DNA of 42,670 bases from Candidatus Zixiibacteriota bacterium (GTDB lineage Bacteria > Zixibacteria > MSB-5A5 > UBA10806 > 4484-95), in contig JAGGSN010000138.1 in the NCBI GenBank assembly GCA_021159005.1, forward strand, positions 1-42,670. The letters are read 5' to 3'. Within the stretch, counting starts at the first letter, position 1. Each line of letters begins with the position of its first letter. Position numbers and translations under genes: made by a program. This document shows positions 8,095-15,190 of the stretch, in pieces. The notes below the pieces were generated by a model that searched no databases, had not been told where the DNA came from, and was given only the letters and a program-made list of their open reading frames with translations.

Positions 8095-9323
8095 TTTTTA
8101 TCATAGCGGCGGCTATATGCCTGCTCAATTCAGAATCGTTTGCTTTCTCCAAAGAGAAGCCGCCTATAAAATTTGAATTTGACCGGCAAATAAGAGTCAA
8201 ATTGGGAGCTTATGACAGCCTGGCAGTTAGCTCATCCGGCGAGATGATTGTTGAATGCTATCGCGATAATAGCCGCGCTGAAATTTATTATACCTCATCC
8301 GATATAGATATTCATAAAAACAGAAAAGGGATAACAATCCTGGATAATAACGGTATTCTGGCGGCAAATCTATCCTCGGTTTTGTTTCGTCCGAGGTTTC
8401 CAAATGTATTCTTAGATTTTGACGGTAATTGCTACCGCGGCAATATCGAATGTGATATTGATGCTAATTCATCCGACAACCTGCGAATATTTAACCTTAT
8501 AGACATAGAGCTGTATCTTAAAGGTGTTCTGCCGGGAGAAATCGGTGATAGAAGCGAGGCTGAGTACGAGGCTGTTAAAGCTCAGGCTATCGCTGCCAGA
8601 ACCTATGCTGTCTGGCGGCTGTCAACCCAGCCGGATGATAAGCACCTGAAAAACTCCATCGACGACCAGCTTTACCTTGGGGCAAGCACAGAACTTGACT
8701 TGCTAAACAAGGCGGTCGAGGAAACCAAGGGCTTGATTATGACTTATGATAAAATGCCGATAGCCGCCTATTATCATGCTGTATGCGGGGGGTCGACAGC
8801 TCCTATCGAAAAAATATGGGACAGTAGAAAAATCCCCTACCTTAGAGGCGTTGTGGATGGCGATTATTGCCAGTGGGCTAAAACATTTTTCTGGAATGAG
8901 GATTTTAGCGCCGCCGACCTCGAAAAAAACCTGAGTAAGTATTTCGGACAGAAAAGCGAATTGCCTCGCAAGGGTTTCGGTAAAATCCAATCGATAAAAT
9001 TTAAAAAGGACAATTCCATCGGCAGAATGGTAGAGTTGAAAGTGAAAACCACTACCGGCACTTTCAAAGTCGAAAATGACCAGATTCGCTGGGCTTTAAA
9101 ACGTCCCTCAGCCCCGGGTTCGATATTGCCCTCAACCAGATTTACCTACAGGGTAAAAAAATCGCAGGGCAGTATCGCCGCATTAGAGTTAGTGGGCGCA
9201 GGCAACGGCCACGGGATAGGCATGTGCCAGTGCGGCGCTATAGGCAGGGCAAGGAATGGAGTCGCCTGTGAGAAGATTCTTAAAACATATTACAAGGGCA
9301 TTACAATAGAAAAGCTTTATTAG
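8016..9323 (+). CDS. SpoIID/LytB-domain cell-wall protein
   Basis: The frame has up to 435 residues. A hydrophobic secretion signal (about residues 27-45, IFIIAAAICLLNS) is followed by the SpoIID domain: YLKGVLPGEIGDRS, AVKAQAIAARTYAVW, AAYYHAVCGGST and the C-terminal NGHGIGMCQCGAIGRA. SpoIID proteins are lytic transglycosylases acting on denuded glycan; here the usual HGVGMSQYGA motif has Cys at the Ser and Tyr positions. The only in-frame ATG (8016) gives a 79-base overlap with anmK and an odd charged lead of about 25 residues before the signal, so the true start may be a non-canonical codon near 8080-8094. It groups functionally with nagZ/anmK. Confidence 0.85.
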   Translation: MLEQVPVEKYYRRPKGGCAWQNLPELIFIIAAAICLLNSESFAFSKEKPPIKFEFDRQIRVKLGAYDSLAVSSSGEMIVECYRDNSRAEIYYTSSDIDIHKNRKGITILDNNGILAANLSSVLFRPRFPNVFLDFDGNCYRGNIECDIDANSSDNLRIFNLIDIELYLKGVLPGEIGDRSEAEYEAVKAQAIAARTYAVWRLSTQPDDKHLKNSIDDQLYLGASTELDLLNKAVEETKGLIMTYDKMPIAAYYHAVCGGSTAPIEKIWDSRKIPYLRGVVDGDYCQWAKTFFWNEDFSAADLEKNLSKYFGQKSELPRKGFGKIQSIKFKKDNSIGRMVELKVKTTTGTFKVENDQIRWALKRPSAPGSILPSTRFTYRVKKSQGSIAALELVGAGNGHGIGMCQCGAIGRARNGVACEKILKTYYKGITIEKLY

Positions 9324-9333
9324 ATATGTAGGG
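9312..9333 (+). repeat. 22-bp direct repeat, copy 1 (end of spoIID-like gene)
   Basis: This 22-base segment covers the last codons of the gene ending at 9323 and is repeated exactly at 9466-9487. Confidence 0.85.
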
Positions 9334-9413
9334 CAGTCCGCCGCGCCGGACAAGACCTGCCAATTACTGCTTATGATTCAACAAAAACTGTGTTTGGTCG
9401 CATAAACGCGTTT

Positions 9414-9439
9414 GTCGTCAGGAAAGGATTCCTGACGAC
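9414..9439 (+). repeat. Perfect 11-bp hairpin between the direct repeats
   Basis: GTCGTCAGGAA (9414-9424) pairs perfectly with TTCCTGACGAC (9429-9439) around the loop AGGA. CCTGACGACGCG then recurs at 9451-9462. There is no T-tract, so it is a palindromic repeat rather than a terminator. Confidence 0.75.
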
Positions 9440-9465
9440 GCGAAAGGGTCCCTGACGACGCGGAG

Positions 9466-9487
9466 AAGCTTTATTAGATATGTAGGG
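9466..9487 (+). repeat. 22-bp direct repeat, copy 2
   Basis: Exact copy of 9312-9333, 154 bases downstream. The interval between the copies holds palindromic material and no gene. Confidence 0.85.
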
Positions 9488-9556
9488 TATCAGCTGCCAT
9501 CGCGGATGCTCTTTTGCTGCAAAGAAGCGCTTGATAACAAGAATAGTTTGTTTCTT

Positions 9557-10255
9557 TTATATCGATTTAATATCTTCATAATTATTATCTGAGGATGATT
9601 GACTTATATTATCGCTAAGGCTTAATATAAATTTCTGGATTTTAGATACGCTTTTTTCGATTTCTTTTAATTTCTTGGTTATATAAACATTTTTCTCCGT
9701 CTGGCATTTCCTCAATAGAAGTTGTGTATTGCCGAGAATTACCGCCAAGGGATTATTGATTTCGTGATTATATGATAGAATTAAATCGGAGATATCTATA
9801 TTATTATTTCGCTTTAATTTATTTGCAAGATCCCGATTCTCTTTGATAAGTTCCTGCAATTCTTTCGCATTAATTAATGCCGCAACTATAGTCTCCTCGA
9901 AGTTATAATTGCGGGGAATGTAGCTTATGCCTTTTTTAATGTCATAACGATACTTTCCCGAAACAATAGTCTTATCCTTTACAAATATTACATGCGGCAC
10001 ATGAATCTGATTATTAATAACTTTAAGTAAATATTCTGTCTCTTTTTTCGTGTAATCCTCATTGAACACAATAGCATCATAATTATTGCGTTTTATTTCA
10101 TTAATAGCGCTTTCGATATTGTATTTAATAACTACTGTAAAGTTGGTTAATATATCTTGCAATATTTTAGACTGTAATTTGTTAGAGTTTCGATGGCAGT
10201 CAATAATCAAAGCTGTTATTCTATTGTTCACGGTATAACTATCGGAATACGGCAT
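9557..10255 (-). CDS. Pseudo-receiver plus DHp (HisKA-like) protein lacking an ATPase domain
   Basis: The protein has 232 residues. Residues about 12-125 resemble a response-regulator receiver fold, but the position of the phospho-acceptor Asp reads AIVFNED (Asn65), so it is probably not phosphorylated. A coiled linker (128-152) leads to a HisKA-like dimerisation helix pair with LSYNHEINNPLAVILG, His164 being the phospho-His candidate. The frame stops at residue 232 with no HATPase_c domain, and I see none in the following bases. It may be a phosphotransfer or scaffold protein served by a separate kinase, or a remnant. It is transcribed after the protease gene, 64 bases downstream. Confidence 0.75.
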   Translation of the reverse strand: MPYSDSYTVNNRITALIIDCHRNSNKLQSKILQDILTNFTVVIKYNIESAINEIKRNNYDAIVFNEDYTKKETEYLLKVINNQIHVPHVIFVKDKTIVSGKYRYDIKKGISYIPRNYNFEETIVAALINAKELQELIKENRDLANKLKRNNNIDISDLILSYNHEINNPLAVILGNTQLLLRKCQTEKNVYITKKLKEIEKSVSKIQKFILSLSDNISQSSSDNNYEDIKSI

Positions 10256-10319
10256 CTCTAATTTATCTAAATATTATATAGAGACGAAAGTACTGTTTTA
10301 AATTGTAAAGCCCTTTTCA

Positions 10320-12272
10320 TTATTTAACAATGGCGAACTTTATAATCTCGCTGCCAAACTCGGTGTATAAATATCCAAGATAAATACCGGAGGCTGTTTT
10401 TTTGCCCGAATCATTGACGGCATGCCATGTTTTTCTGTTTAGCCCTTCATAAGTGGAATTTTCATCTATGGTTATAGTCTTAACTTTTTCGCCGGCGACA
10501 TTGAAAATCATAATGTCAACACTAACCGGCTGTGATAATTCAAATAAAAATATTACCGAATCGCTGGCAGGATTAGGTACCGCCGTAAAATTAATTTTGA
10601 CCGAACTATAGGCATTAAATTCAATAACCTTAGATTGCCTTGAGACATTATCATAAATAACTATTTCATGAACTCCCGGCAGAGGGAAATATATTTTCTG
10701 AATAAGTGTATCCGTACCTATTGGATTGCCTATAATTTCTGCGGTTGATGATTCGATGATAATATCATGTTCGCCGCCCGCCGATGAAAGCGAATCAAAC
10801 AAGGCGATGGCAATCTCGACCGTATCGCCCTTATAGACCGCAGTATTTGGATATTCTACAGTGAAAAAGCCATCGATTGCGAACATATCAAACATATTGG
10901 GAATACCATAACCTAAATCCGTATCCGGGTCGTTTGCCTGGCTGGCGGTCATTCTTAACGCATTATATAATTTATCGAGGTTCCAATCGGGATGTGCCTC
11001 AAGTATCAATGCCACACCGCCGGCAACAACCGGCGCCGACATTGATGTGCCGTTGGTTAGATTAAATCCATCCGATAAGTAATTTGCCGCCGTTACAGAG
11101 GATGCCATCGCCGACACATCAGGCTTAATGTTGTCCCATGAAGAGCGTCCCGGAGAGGAACGAGAATATAAATCGCCATTCGAATTAACGCCGCCAACTG
11201 CAATCACCGAGTCGCCATCGGCAGGCGGGATAATAGTTCCCCACTCATTGCCCCGTTCATTGCCTGCTGAGTTCACTACTGCTACACCCAGCGAGGCGGC
11301 TATATCTGCGGCTATGGTTATAGCGGCACTGTCGCCGGTCAAAATAGTCGTGTCATACCAGTCATAATAACCAACCGAACTTGAAATAACATCGATGCCC
11401 AACGGCTCCATCCATTCAGCCGCCGCAATCCAGTTGTCCTCCTCGGCCTCGATTTCATTATCCAAAATCTCGGTTTTCGCAAGCATATATTCAGCTCCAA
11501 ACGCCGACCCGATAAGCGAACTCTCGGCAAAGCCTCCTATCACCGAAAATGTCGAGGTGCCATGTCTTTCCTGAGCGCCCTCGCCGCCAACATTGCTGCC
11601 GCCATTGATGAAATCCCGGGTTGCTATTAATCGACCGCTGTTAATAATTGGCTGGAAAACGGGATGATCAAGCTTATAGCCGGTATCCATCATGCCGATT
11701 AGTACGCCCTTGCCCGTGTAACCGATTGCATGAAGCGAATCTATCAGGCATAGATGTATTTGAACATACGAACCGCCATAATCAATATCAGTGAATTCAT
11801 CAGAAAGCAGGGGAGGGGTTGATGGTTTTGCATGGCTGTCCTCAATGTATTCAAGCCGTACTTTTGAATAGGCGGCAACCCGTTTTATCGATTTCACAAA
11901 AGGCAATTCACCGGCTTGGATTATAGCGGAACTGCCGCCGGAGACACTAACCGCATTAAGCCATCGCGAAACATGATGAACTTTCAGCCCCAATGACTCA
12001 AGCTGATTGATATAAGCTTTATTGGGATAGACGTCTAAATCTGTATAAACTGCCGATACGCCGCGTTTTTGTCGACGTTCAACGGCTCTTTCCGAAATTT
12101 CTGCTATTTGACCGGTGCCCTTAGATTTAAAATATACCCAGTGTTTTTGGCTGTCGGCTTTGGCCTCTAAAGCGAAAAGCATCCATATAAGAACCAATAA
12201 AAAGGGAATAAAACTTGAAGATAATGTACTATATAGACCTATTTTAAATACTTGACTTTTGTCGATTATCAT
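10320..12272 (-). CDS. Secreted subtilisin-family (S8) serine protease with C-terminal sorting-like domain
   Basis: The protein has 650 residues. It has a signal peptide (about 12-40, ending LEAKA), an I9-like N-terminal region with WVYFKSKG, then the S8 catalytic domain: Asp196 in GMMDTGYKLDH, His237 in ERHGTSTF, oxyanion-hole Asn338 in NSAGNERG and Ser410 in NGTSMSAPVVAGG. After a beta-rich region, residues about 565-650 resemble the FlgD-Ig/type IX sorting-like tails (NPASDSV..., MIFNVAGEKVKTI, GIYLGYLY) common in secreted proteins of the FCB group. It therefore acts outside the cell or at its surface. The start has AGGT five bases upstream. It is divergent from the sigma-factor gene. Confidence 0.93.
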   Translation of the reverse strand: MIIDKSQVFKIGLYSTLSSSFIPFLLVLIWMLFALEAKADSQKHWVYFKSKGTGQIAEISERAVERRQKRGVSAVYTDLDVYPNKAYINQLESLGLKVHHVSRWLNAVSVSGGSSAIIQAGELPFVKSIKRVAAYSKVRLEYIEDSHAKPSTPPLLSDEFTDIDYGGSYVQIHLCLIDSLHAIGYTGKGVLIGMMDTGYKLDHPVFQPIINSGRLIATRDFINGGSNVGGEGAQERHGTSTFSVIGGFAESSLIGSAFGAEYMLAKTEILDNEIEAEEDNWIAAAEWMEPLGIDVISSSVGYYDWYDTTILTGDSAAITIAADIAASLGVAVVNSAGNERGNEWGTIIPPADGDSVIAVGGVNSNGDLYSRSSPGRSSWDNIKPDVSAMASSVTAANYLSDGFNLTNGTSMSAPVVAGGVALILEAHPDWNLDKLYNALRMTASQANDPDTDLGYGIPNMFDMFAIDGFFTVEYPNTAVYKGDTVEIAIALFDSLSSAGGEHDIIIESSTAEIIGNPIGTDTLIQKIYFPLPGVHEIVIYDNVSRQSKVIEFNAYSSVKINFTAVPNPASDSVIFLFELSQPVSVDIMIFNVAGEKVKTITIDENSTYEGLNRKTWHAVNDSGKKTASGIYLGYLYTEFGSEIIKFAIVK

Positions 12273-12288
12273 ATTAACCTATTAAATG

Positions 12289-12309
12289 ATGTAAATATCA
12301 TGATTACAT
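12289..12309. promoter_or_regulatory. Dyad in the protease/ECF-sigma divergent region
   Basis: ATGTAA (12289-12294) and TTACAT (12304-12309) form an inverted repeat with a 9-base spacer, inside the only 40 bases between two divergent start codons. It could be a shared operator. This is inference from position. Confidence 0.35.
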
Positions 12310-12312
12310 ATT

Positions 12313-12921
12313 ATGAGTGAAACAAATAAAAATCAAGACAAAAAAAGCAAGTTCGGAAATCTATTCCTGCCGCTTATGGACAATCTGTACAATCTGGCTT
12401 TACGAATGACTCGCAATCCCAATGATGCCGATGATCTTGTTCAGGAAACATATCTAAAAGCATATCGCTTTTTCAGCCATTTCAAAGAGGGCACTAACGC
12501 TAAAGCTTGGATTATCACTATCTTAACCAACACTTTCCGTACTAAATATCGTAAAGACCAGAAAGAACCGAACCAGGTGGATTTTGAGGATATCGAGAAT
12601 TTCTTTCTAATCGATGAATTAAAACCGCAATTCCAGCCGGCTAATAAAGCCGAAGCCAGAGATGGCGACGCTATAACAGAGATATTGAAGGCCTATGTTT
12701 CTGATGATATAATTAAGGCTTTGGAAAATATTCCGGAACAATTTCGTATAGCAGTGTTGTTATCAGATATAGAGAGATTCAATTATCAGGAAATTGCCGA
12801 TATCCTCGGGATAAGCGTGGGAACAGTGAAATCAAGAATTTTTAGAGGACGTAAACTATTACAGAAGCAGCTATATGAATTTGCTAAGAAAAAGGGCATT
12901 ATTAGGGGTAAGCATGATTAA
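12313..12921 (+). CDS. ECF-family RNA polymerase sigma factor (SigR/RpoE-like)
   Basis: The protein has 202 residues. Region 2 is clear (LYNLALRMTRNPNDADDLVQ, then YLKAYRFFSHFKEGTNAKAW), and region 4 carries the helix-turn-helix (NYQEIADILGISVGTVKSR) preceded by ENIPEQFRIAVLLSDIE. The sequence resembles the SigR group controlled by zinc anti-sigma factors. The ATG at 12313 has no Shine-Dalgarno sequence in front of it, so the message may be leaderless. It overlaps the downstream anti-sigma gene by 8 bases. Confidence 0.92.
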   Translation: MSETNKNQDKKSKFGNLFLPLMDNLYNLALRMTRNPNDADDLVQETYLKAYRFFSHFKEGTNAKAWIITILTNTFRTKYRKDQKEPNQVDFEDIENFFLIDELKPQFQPANKAEARDGDAITEILKAYVSDDIIKALENIPEQFRIAVLLSDIERFNYQEIADILGISVGTVKSRIFRGRKLLQKQLYEFAKKKGIIRGKHD

Positions 12922-13150
12922 ATGCGAAGATGTCCTGCGAATGCTCTATGAATATATCGATAAGCAGCTTGATAAGGTATCTTCATTTCAGATTGAGGAG
13001 CATATCAAGTTGTGCAAATATTGCCGCAAGCATCACGATTTCGAAATAGCTCTTCAGAAAATGGTTGAAAGGAGTTGTTTCAAGAAAAAAGCACCTGATG
13101 TTTTAAAAACGAAAATCAAAGCTATGCTAAACGATGCTCCACCGGAGTAA
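12914..13150 (+). CDS. Zinc anti-sigma factor (RsrA/ZAS type)
   Basis: The protein has 78 residues from the ATG at 12914, chosen because AGGGG lies just upstream and the overlap with the sigma gene is then only 8 bases. Residues about 30-40 carry HIKLCKYC, the HxxxCxxC zinc motif of ZAS anti-sigma factors; such proteins hold the cognate ECF sigma factor and, in the RsrA subgroup, release it on thiol oxidation. No membrane helix is present, so it should act in the cytoplasm. A further Cys follows in RSCFKKK. Confidence 0.88.
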   Translation: MIKCEDVLRMLYEYIDKQLDKVSSFQIEEHIKLCKYCRKHHDFEIALQKMVERSCFKKKAPDVLKTKIKAMLNDAPPE

Positions 13151-13578
13151 GCTCATTATCAAAACGCTTTTACAAGATTAGTATCACCTATATGATGTTG
13201 GCGGTATATGCCCTCGTGCAAGAGCACTTCTGTGCGCGAAACTGGTAATGATGACAACTTGTATCATATTAACGCGTAGGGGCGTATTGCATACGCCCAC
13301 TGGTTGCCAAACCTCTTAGGGAAACCTTATAGCGGTAAGGCAAACCGCGGCGGCTTACTTCTGCCAAATATTTTATAGCTACCAATCAAGTATACATCCC
13401 CGAGAGCCGCCTGACAGGAACCCCCCAACAAGTTTTAAAGAAAACTATACATCTACTGCAAATACTGCAAAATTCAGGTTTAAAAATATTTTCCTTCTGA
13501 TAAACTATCCCAACCCTAAACAGTCTCGCTGAATAACCGAACTATATAACTTTTATGAATAAAAAACCTTAAAAAGCT
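13151..13578. other. Convergent intergenic region with palindromic repeats
   Basis: There are 428 bases between the anti-sigma gene and the small basic protein gene. I see no coding frame worth calling. It holds the hairpin repeat at 13280-13298 and other short GC-rich pieces (CCGCGGCGGC near 13346, GAGCCGCCTGACAGG near 13401) in an otherwise AT-rich stretch. Confidence 0.6.
13280..13298. repeat. Dispersed hairpin repeat GGGCGTAT-TGC-ATACGCCC
   Basis: A perfect 8-bp stem around TGC. The 17-base core GGGGCGTATTGCATACG recurs at 36276-36292, and a related palindrome GGCGTATACGCC lies at 28973-28984. Confidence 0.8.
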
Positions 13579-13674
13579 TTATACTTTTTTCTTTTTATGA
13601 CGGTTTTTCCGTAATCTTTTTTTACGCTTATGTGTTTTTATTTTATGACGTTTACGTTTTTTACCACTTGGCAT
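13579..13674 (-). CDS. AURKAIP1/COX24-domain (mS38-like) small basic protein
   Basis: A 31-residue protein, MPSGKKRKRHKIKTHKRKKR followed by LRKNRHKKKKV. It is nearly all Lys, Arg and His. The sequence matches the short conserved proteins annotated as AURKAIP1/COX24-domain in Bacteroidota, related to the mitochondrial ribosomal protein mS38; a ribosomal role is therefore likely. The gene begins four bases after the stop of the HU gene, so it is translated from the same message. It is too short for ordinary gene calling. Confidence 0.85.
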   Translation of the reverse strand: MPSGKKRKRHKIKTHKRKKRLRKNRHKKKKV

Positions 13675-13678
13675 ACAA

Positions 13679-13972
13679 CTATACTCTGTTCGCTTCAGAA
13701 TTCATAACTAGGTTTTTAAATTCATTTGAGGGTTTAAAAACTGGAATCTTTCTGTCGGGAACTGGTACCTCCTCACCTGTTCTTGGGTTACGCGCTTTGC
13801 GAGCTTTGCGGGGTTTAATCTTGAAAGTGCCAAAACCACGGATTTCAATATTCTTACCGGTTTCTAAGCTTTTTTTAATTGCATCAAGTAAACTATCAAC
13901 TGTTGCCGCTACATCGGTTCTTGTCAAACCGGTTTTTTCAGCAACTTGCTCAACCAGATCAGCTTTGGTCAT
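13679..13972 (-). CDS. HU/IHF-family DNA-binding protein
   Basis: The protein has 97 residues, the usual HU length. It is a nucleoid protein that binds and bends DNA as a dimer. The N-terminal helices (MTKADLVEQVAEKTGLTRTD), IRGFGTFKI, and the DNA-intercalating arm ARNPRTGEEVPVPDRKIPVF with its Pro are all in place. AGGAGG lies seven bases before the ATG. It follows the zinc-ribbon gene by 14 bases. Confidence 0.96.
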   Translation of the reverse strand: MTKADLVEQVAEKTGLTRTDVAATVDSLLDAIKKSLETGKNIEIRGFGTFKIKPRKARKARNPRTGEEVPVPDRKIPVFKPSNEFKNLVMNSEANRV

Positions 13973-13986
13973 TTCAATCCTCCTAT

Positions 13987-14223
13987 TTAATTTCTTCCAT
14001 TTATAGTCAAACTAGAACATCCACTGCAACTGTTTTTAGTACATCCGCTGCAACTTGAACCGGTTGATCCGACAAACACAGATGAACACTTAAAACCGCA
14101 AACTGAAAGCTTCTGTTCAATTTCCGAAGACCCGCATGAGGGGCAGACTGTTTCCTCGTTTCCTCTCACCAACTCTTCAAAATCACTGTTACACTGTTTA
14201 CAATTATATTCGTATATCGGCAT
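13987..14223 (-). CDS. FmdB-type zinc-ribbon protein
   Basis: The protein has 78 residues. The N-terminus MPIYEYNCKQCNSDFEELV plus CPSCGSSE is the FmdB (CxxC_CxxC_SSSS) signature, with two CxxC knuckles at residues 8-11 and 32-35 binding one zinc. The tail is rich in Cys, Ser and Gly (SCSGC, SCSGCSS) as is common in the family. The function of FmdB-like proteins is not settled. It lies 17 bases after sppA. Confidence 0.92.
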   Translation of the reverse strand: MPIYEYNCKQCNSDFEELVRGNEETVCPSCGSSEIEQKLSVCGFKCSSVFVGSTGSSCSGCTKNSCSGCSSLTINGRN

Positions 14224-14240
14224 AAATCCACTAAACTCAA

Positions 14241-15137
14241 CTATTTATAGATATACTCCAATTTAGGCCATGTTTCTTTCGAGATACTAATATCCAATAA
14301 AACGGCGGCTTTTTGCGCTAAATAATCCATTAGACCCGGACGGCGCTGATATTCTTTTACAACTTTTGGATCATCTCCCAAGCCGGCCATCTCGCCAGCT
14401 AATACGATAGCATCCTCAAGTCCGCCCAGTTTATCAACCAAGCCAAGCTCAAGGGCTTGATTGCCTGTAAATATCGACCCGTCAGCAATATCCTCAACTT
14501 GCTCAATATCGAGATTGCGCGATTGCGACACAGCTAAAACAAATTGATTATAAACATCATCAATCGCCGTCTGAAGCATCTCTTGTTCTTTCTGGGTCAT
14601 CTCCCGCGACATATTGCCAACATCCTTTAAAGCACCAGACTTGACAACCTCTAACTGCATTCCAACCTTGTCCATCAACCCCTCAAACGTGTAAAATGAG
14701 AAAATAACACCAATTGAGCCGGTTAATGAGCCGGGGTTGGCTATAATGGTATCAGCTGCGCAGGCAATATAATATCCGCCGGAAGCCGCCAGCGATGAAA
14801 TAGATACAACAACATAAGTGCCATCATTCCGAACTTTAACTATTTGGTCGTATATTTCCTGTGAGGGCGCTACTGCTCCGCCGGGGGAATTAATTCTTAG
14901 CACAATGACAGGAATAGAACTGTCATCGCTGTATTTTTTCAACTGACGGACAATATCCTCTGAGCTTTCGATAATACCCTCAACTTCGATAAGAGCAACC
15001 TTATCGCCAACCGAGACAAGCGGCATGCCTGTATAGTTGTGGGTCAGGCTCCAGATAGAAACGCCTATCATAATAACGAAAAGCGCCGCTACGCTGGCAA
15101 TGACTATCCACAATACGATGTTGCGAGTACTGGCCAT
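14241..15137 (-). CDS. sppA: Signal peptide peptidase SppA (S49, short form)
   Basis: The protein has 298 residues. One N-terminal membrane helix (about 8-31) anchors a ClpP-like S49 domain on the outer face of the membrane. Catalytic Ser119 (SSLAASGGYYIA) and Lys171 (SGALKDVG) form the Ser/Lys dyad. The GSLTGSIGVI strand and QALELGLVDKLGG are also typical. The length fits the short, single-domain SppA found in Gram-positive and many other bacteria. It degrades signal peptides left in the membrane. It is within a minus-strand gene run from mutL to the small basic protein. Confidence 0.95.
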   Translation of the reverse strand: MASTRNIVLWIVIASVAALFVIMIGVSIWSLTHNYTGMPLVSVGDKVALIEVEGIIESSEDIVRQLKKYSDDSSIPVIVLRINSPGGAVAPSQEIYDQIVKVRNDGTYVVVSISSLAASGGYYIACAADTIIANPGSLTGSIGVIFSFYTFEGLMDKVGMQLEVVKSGALKDVGNMSREMTQKEQEMLQTAIDDVYNQFVLAVSQSRNLDIEQVEDIADGSIFTGNQALELGLVDKLGGLEDAIVLAGEMAGLGDDPKVVKEYQRRPGLMDYLAQKAAVLLDISISKETWPKLEYIYK

Positions 15138-15190
15138 AATTGGAGTGAAATGTAAATCAACCTCTGGCTAATGTCAAATCATTTCTTAAG

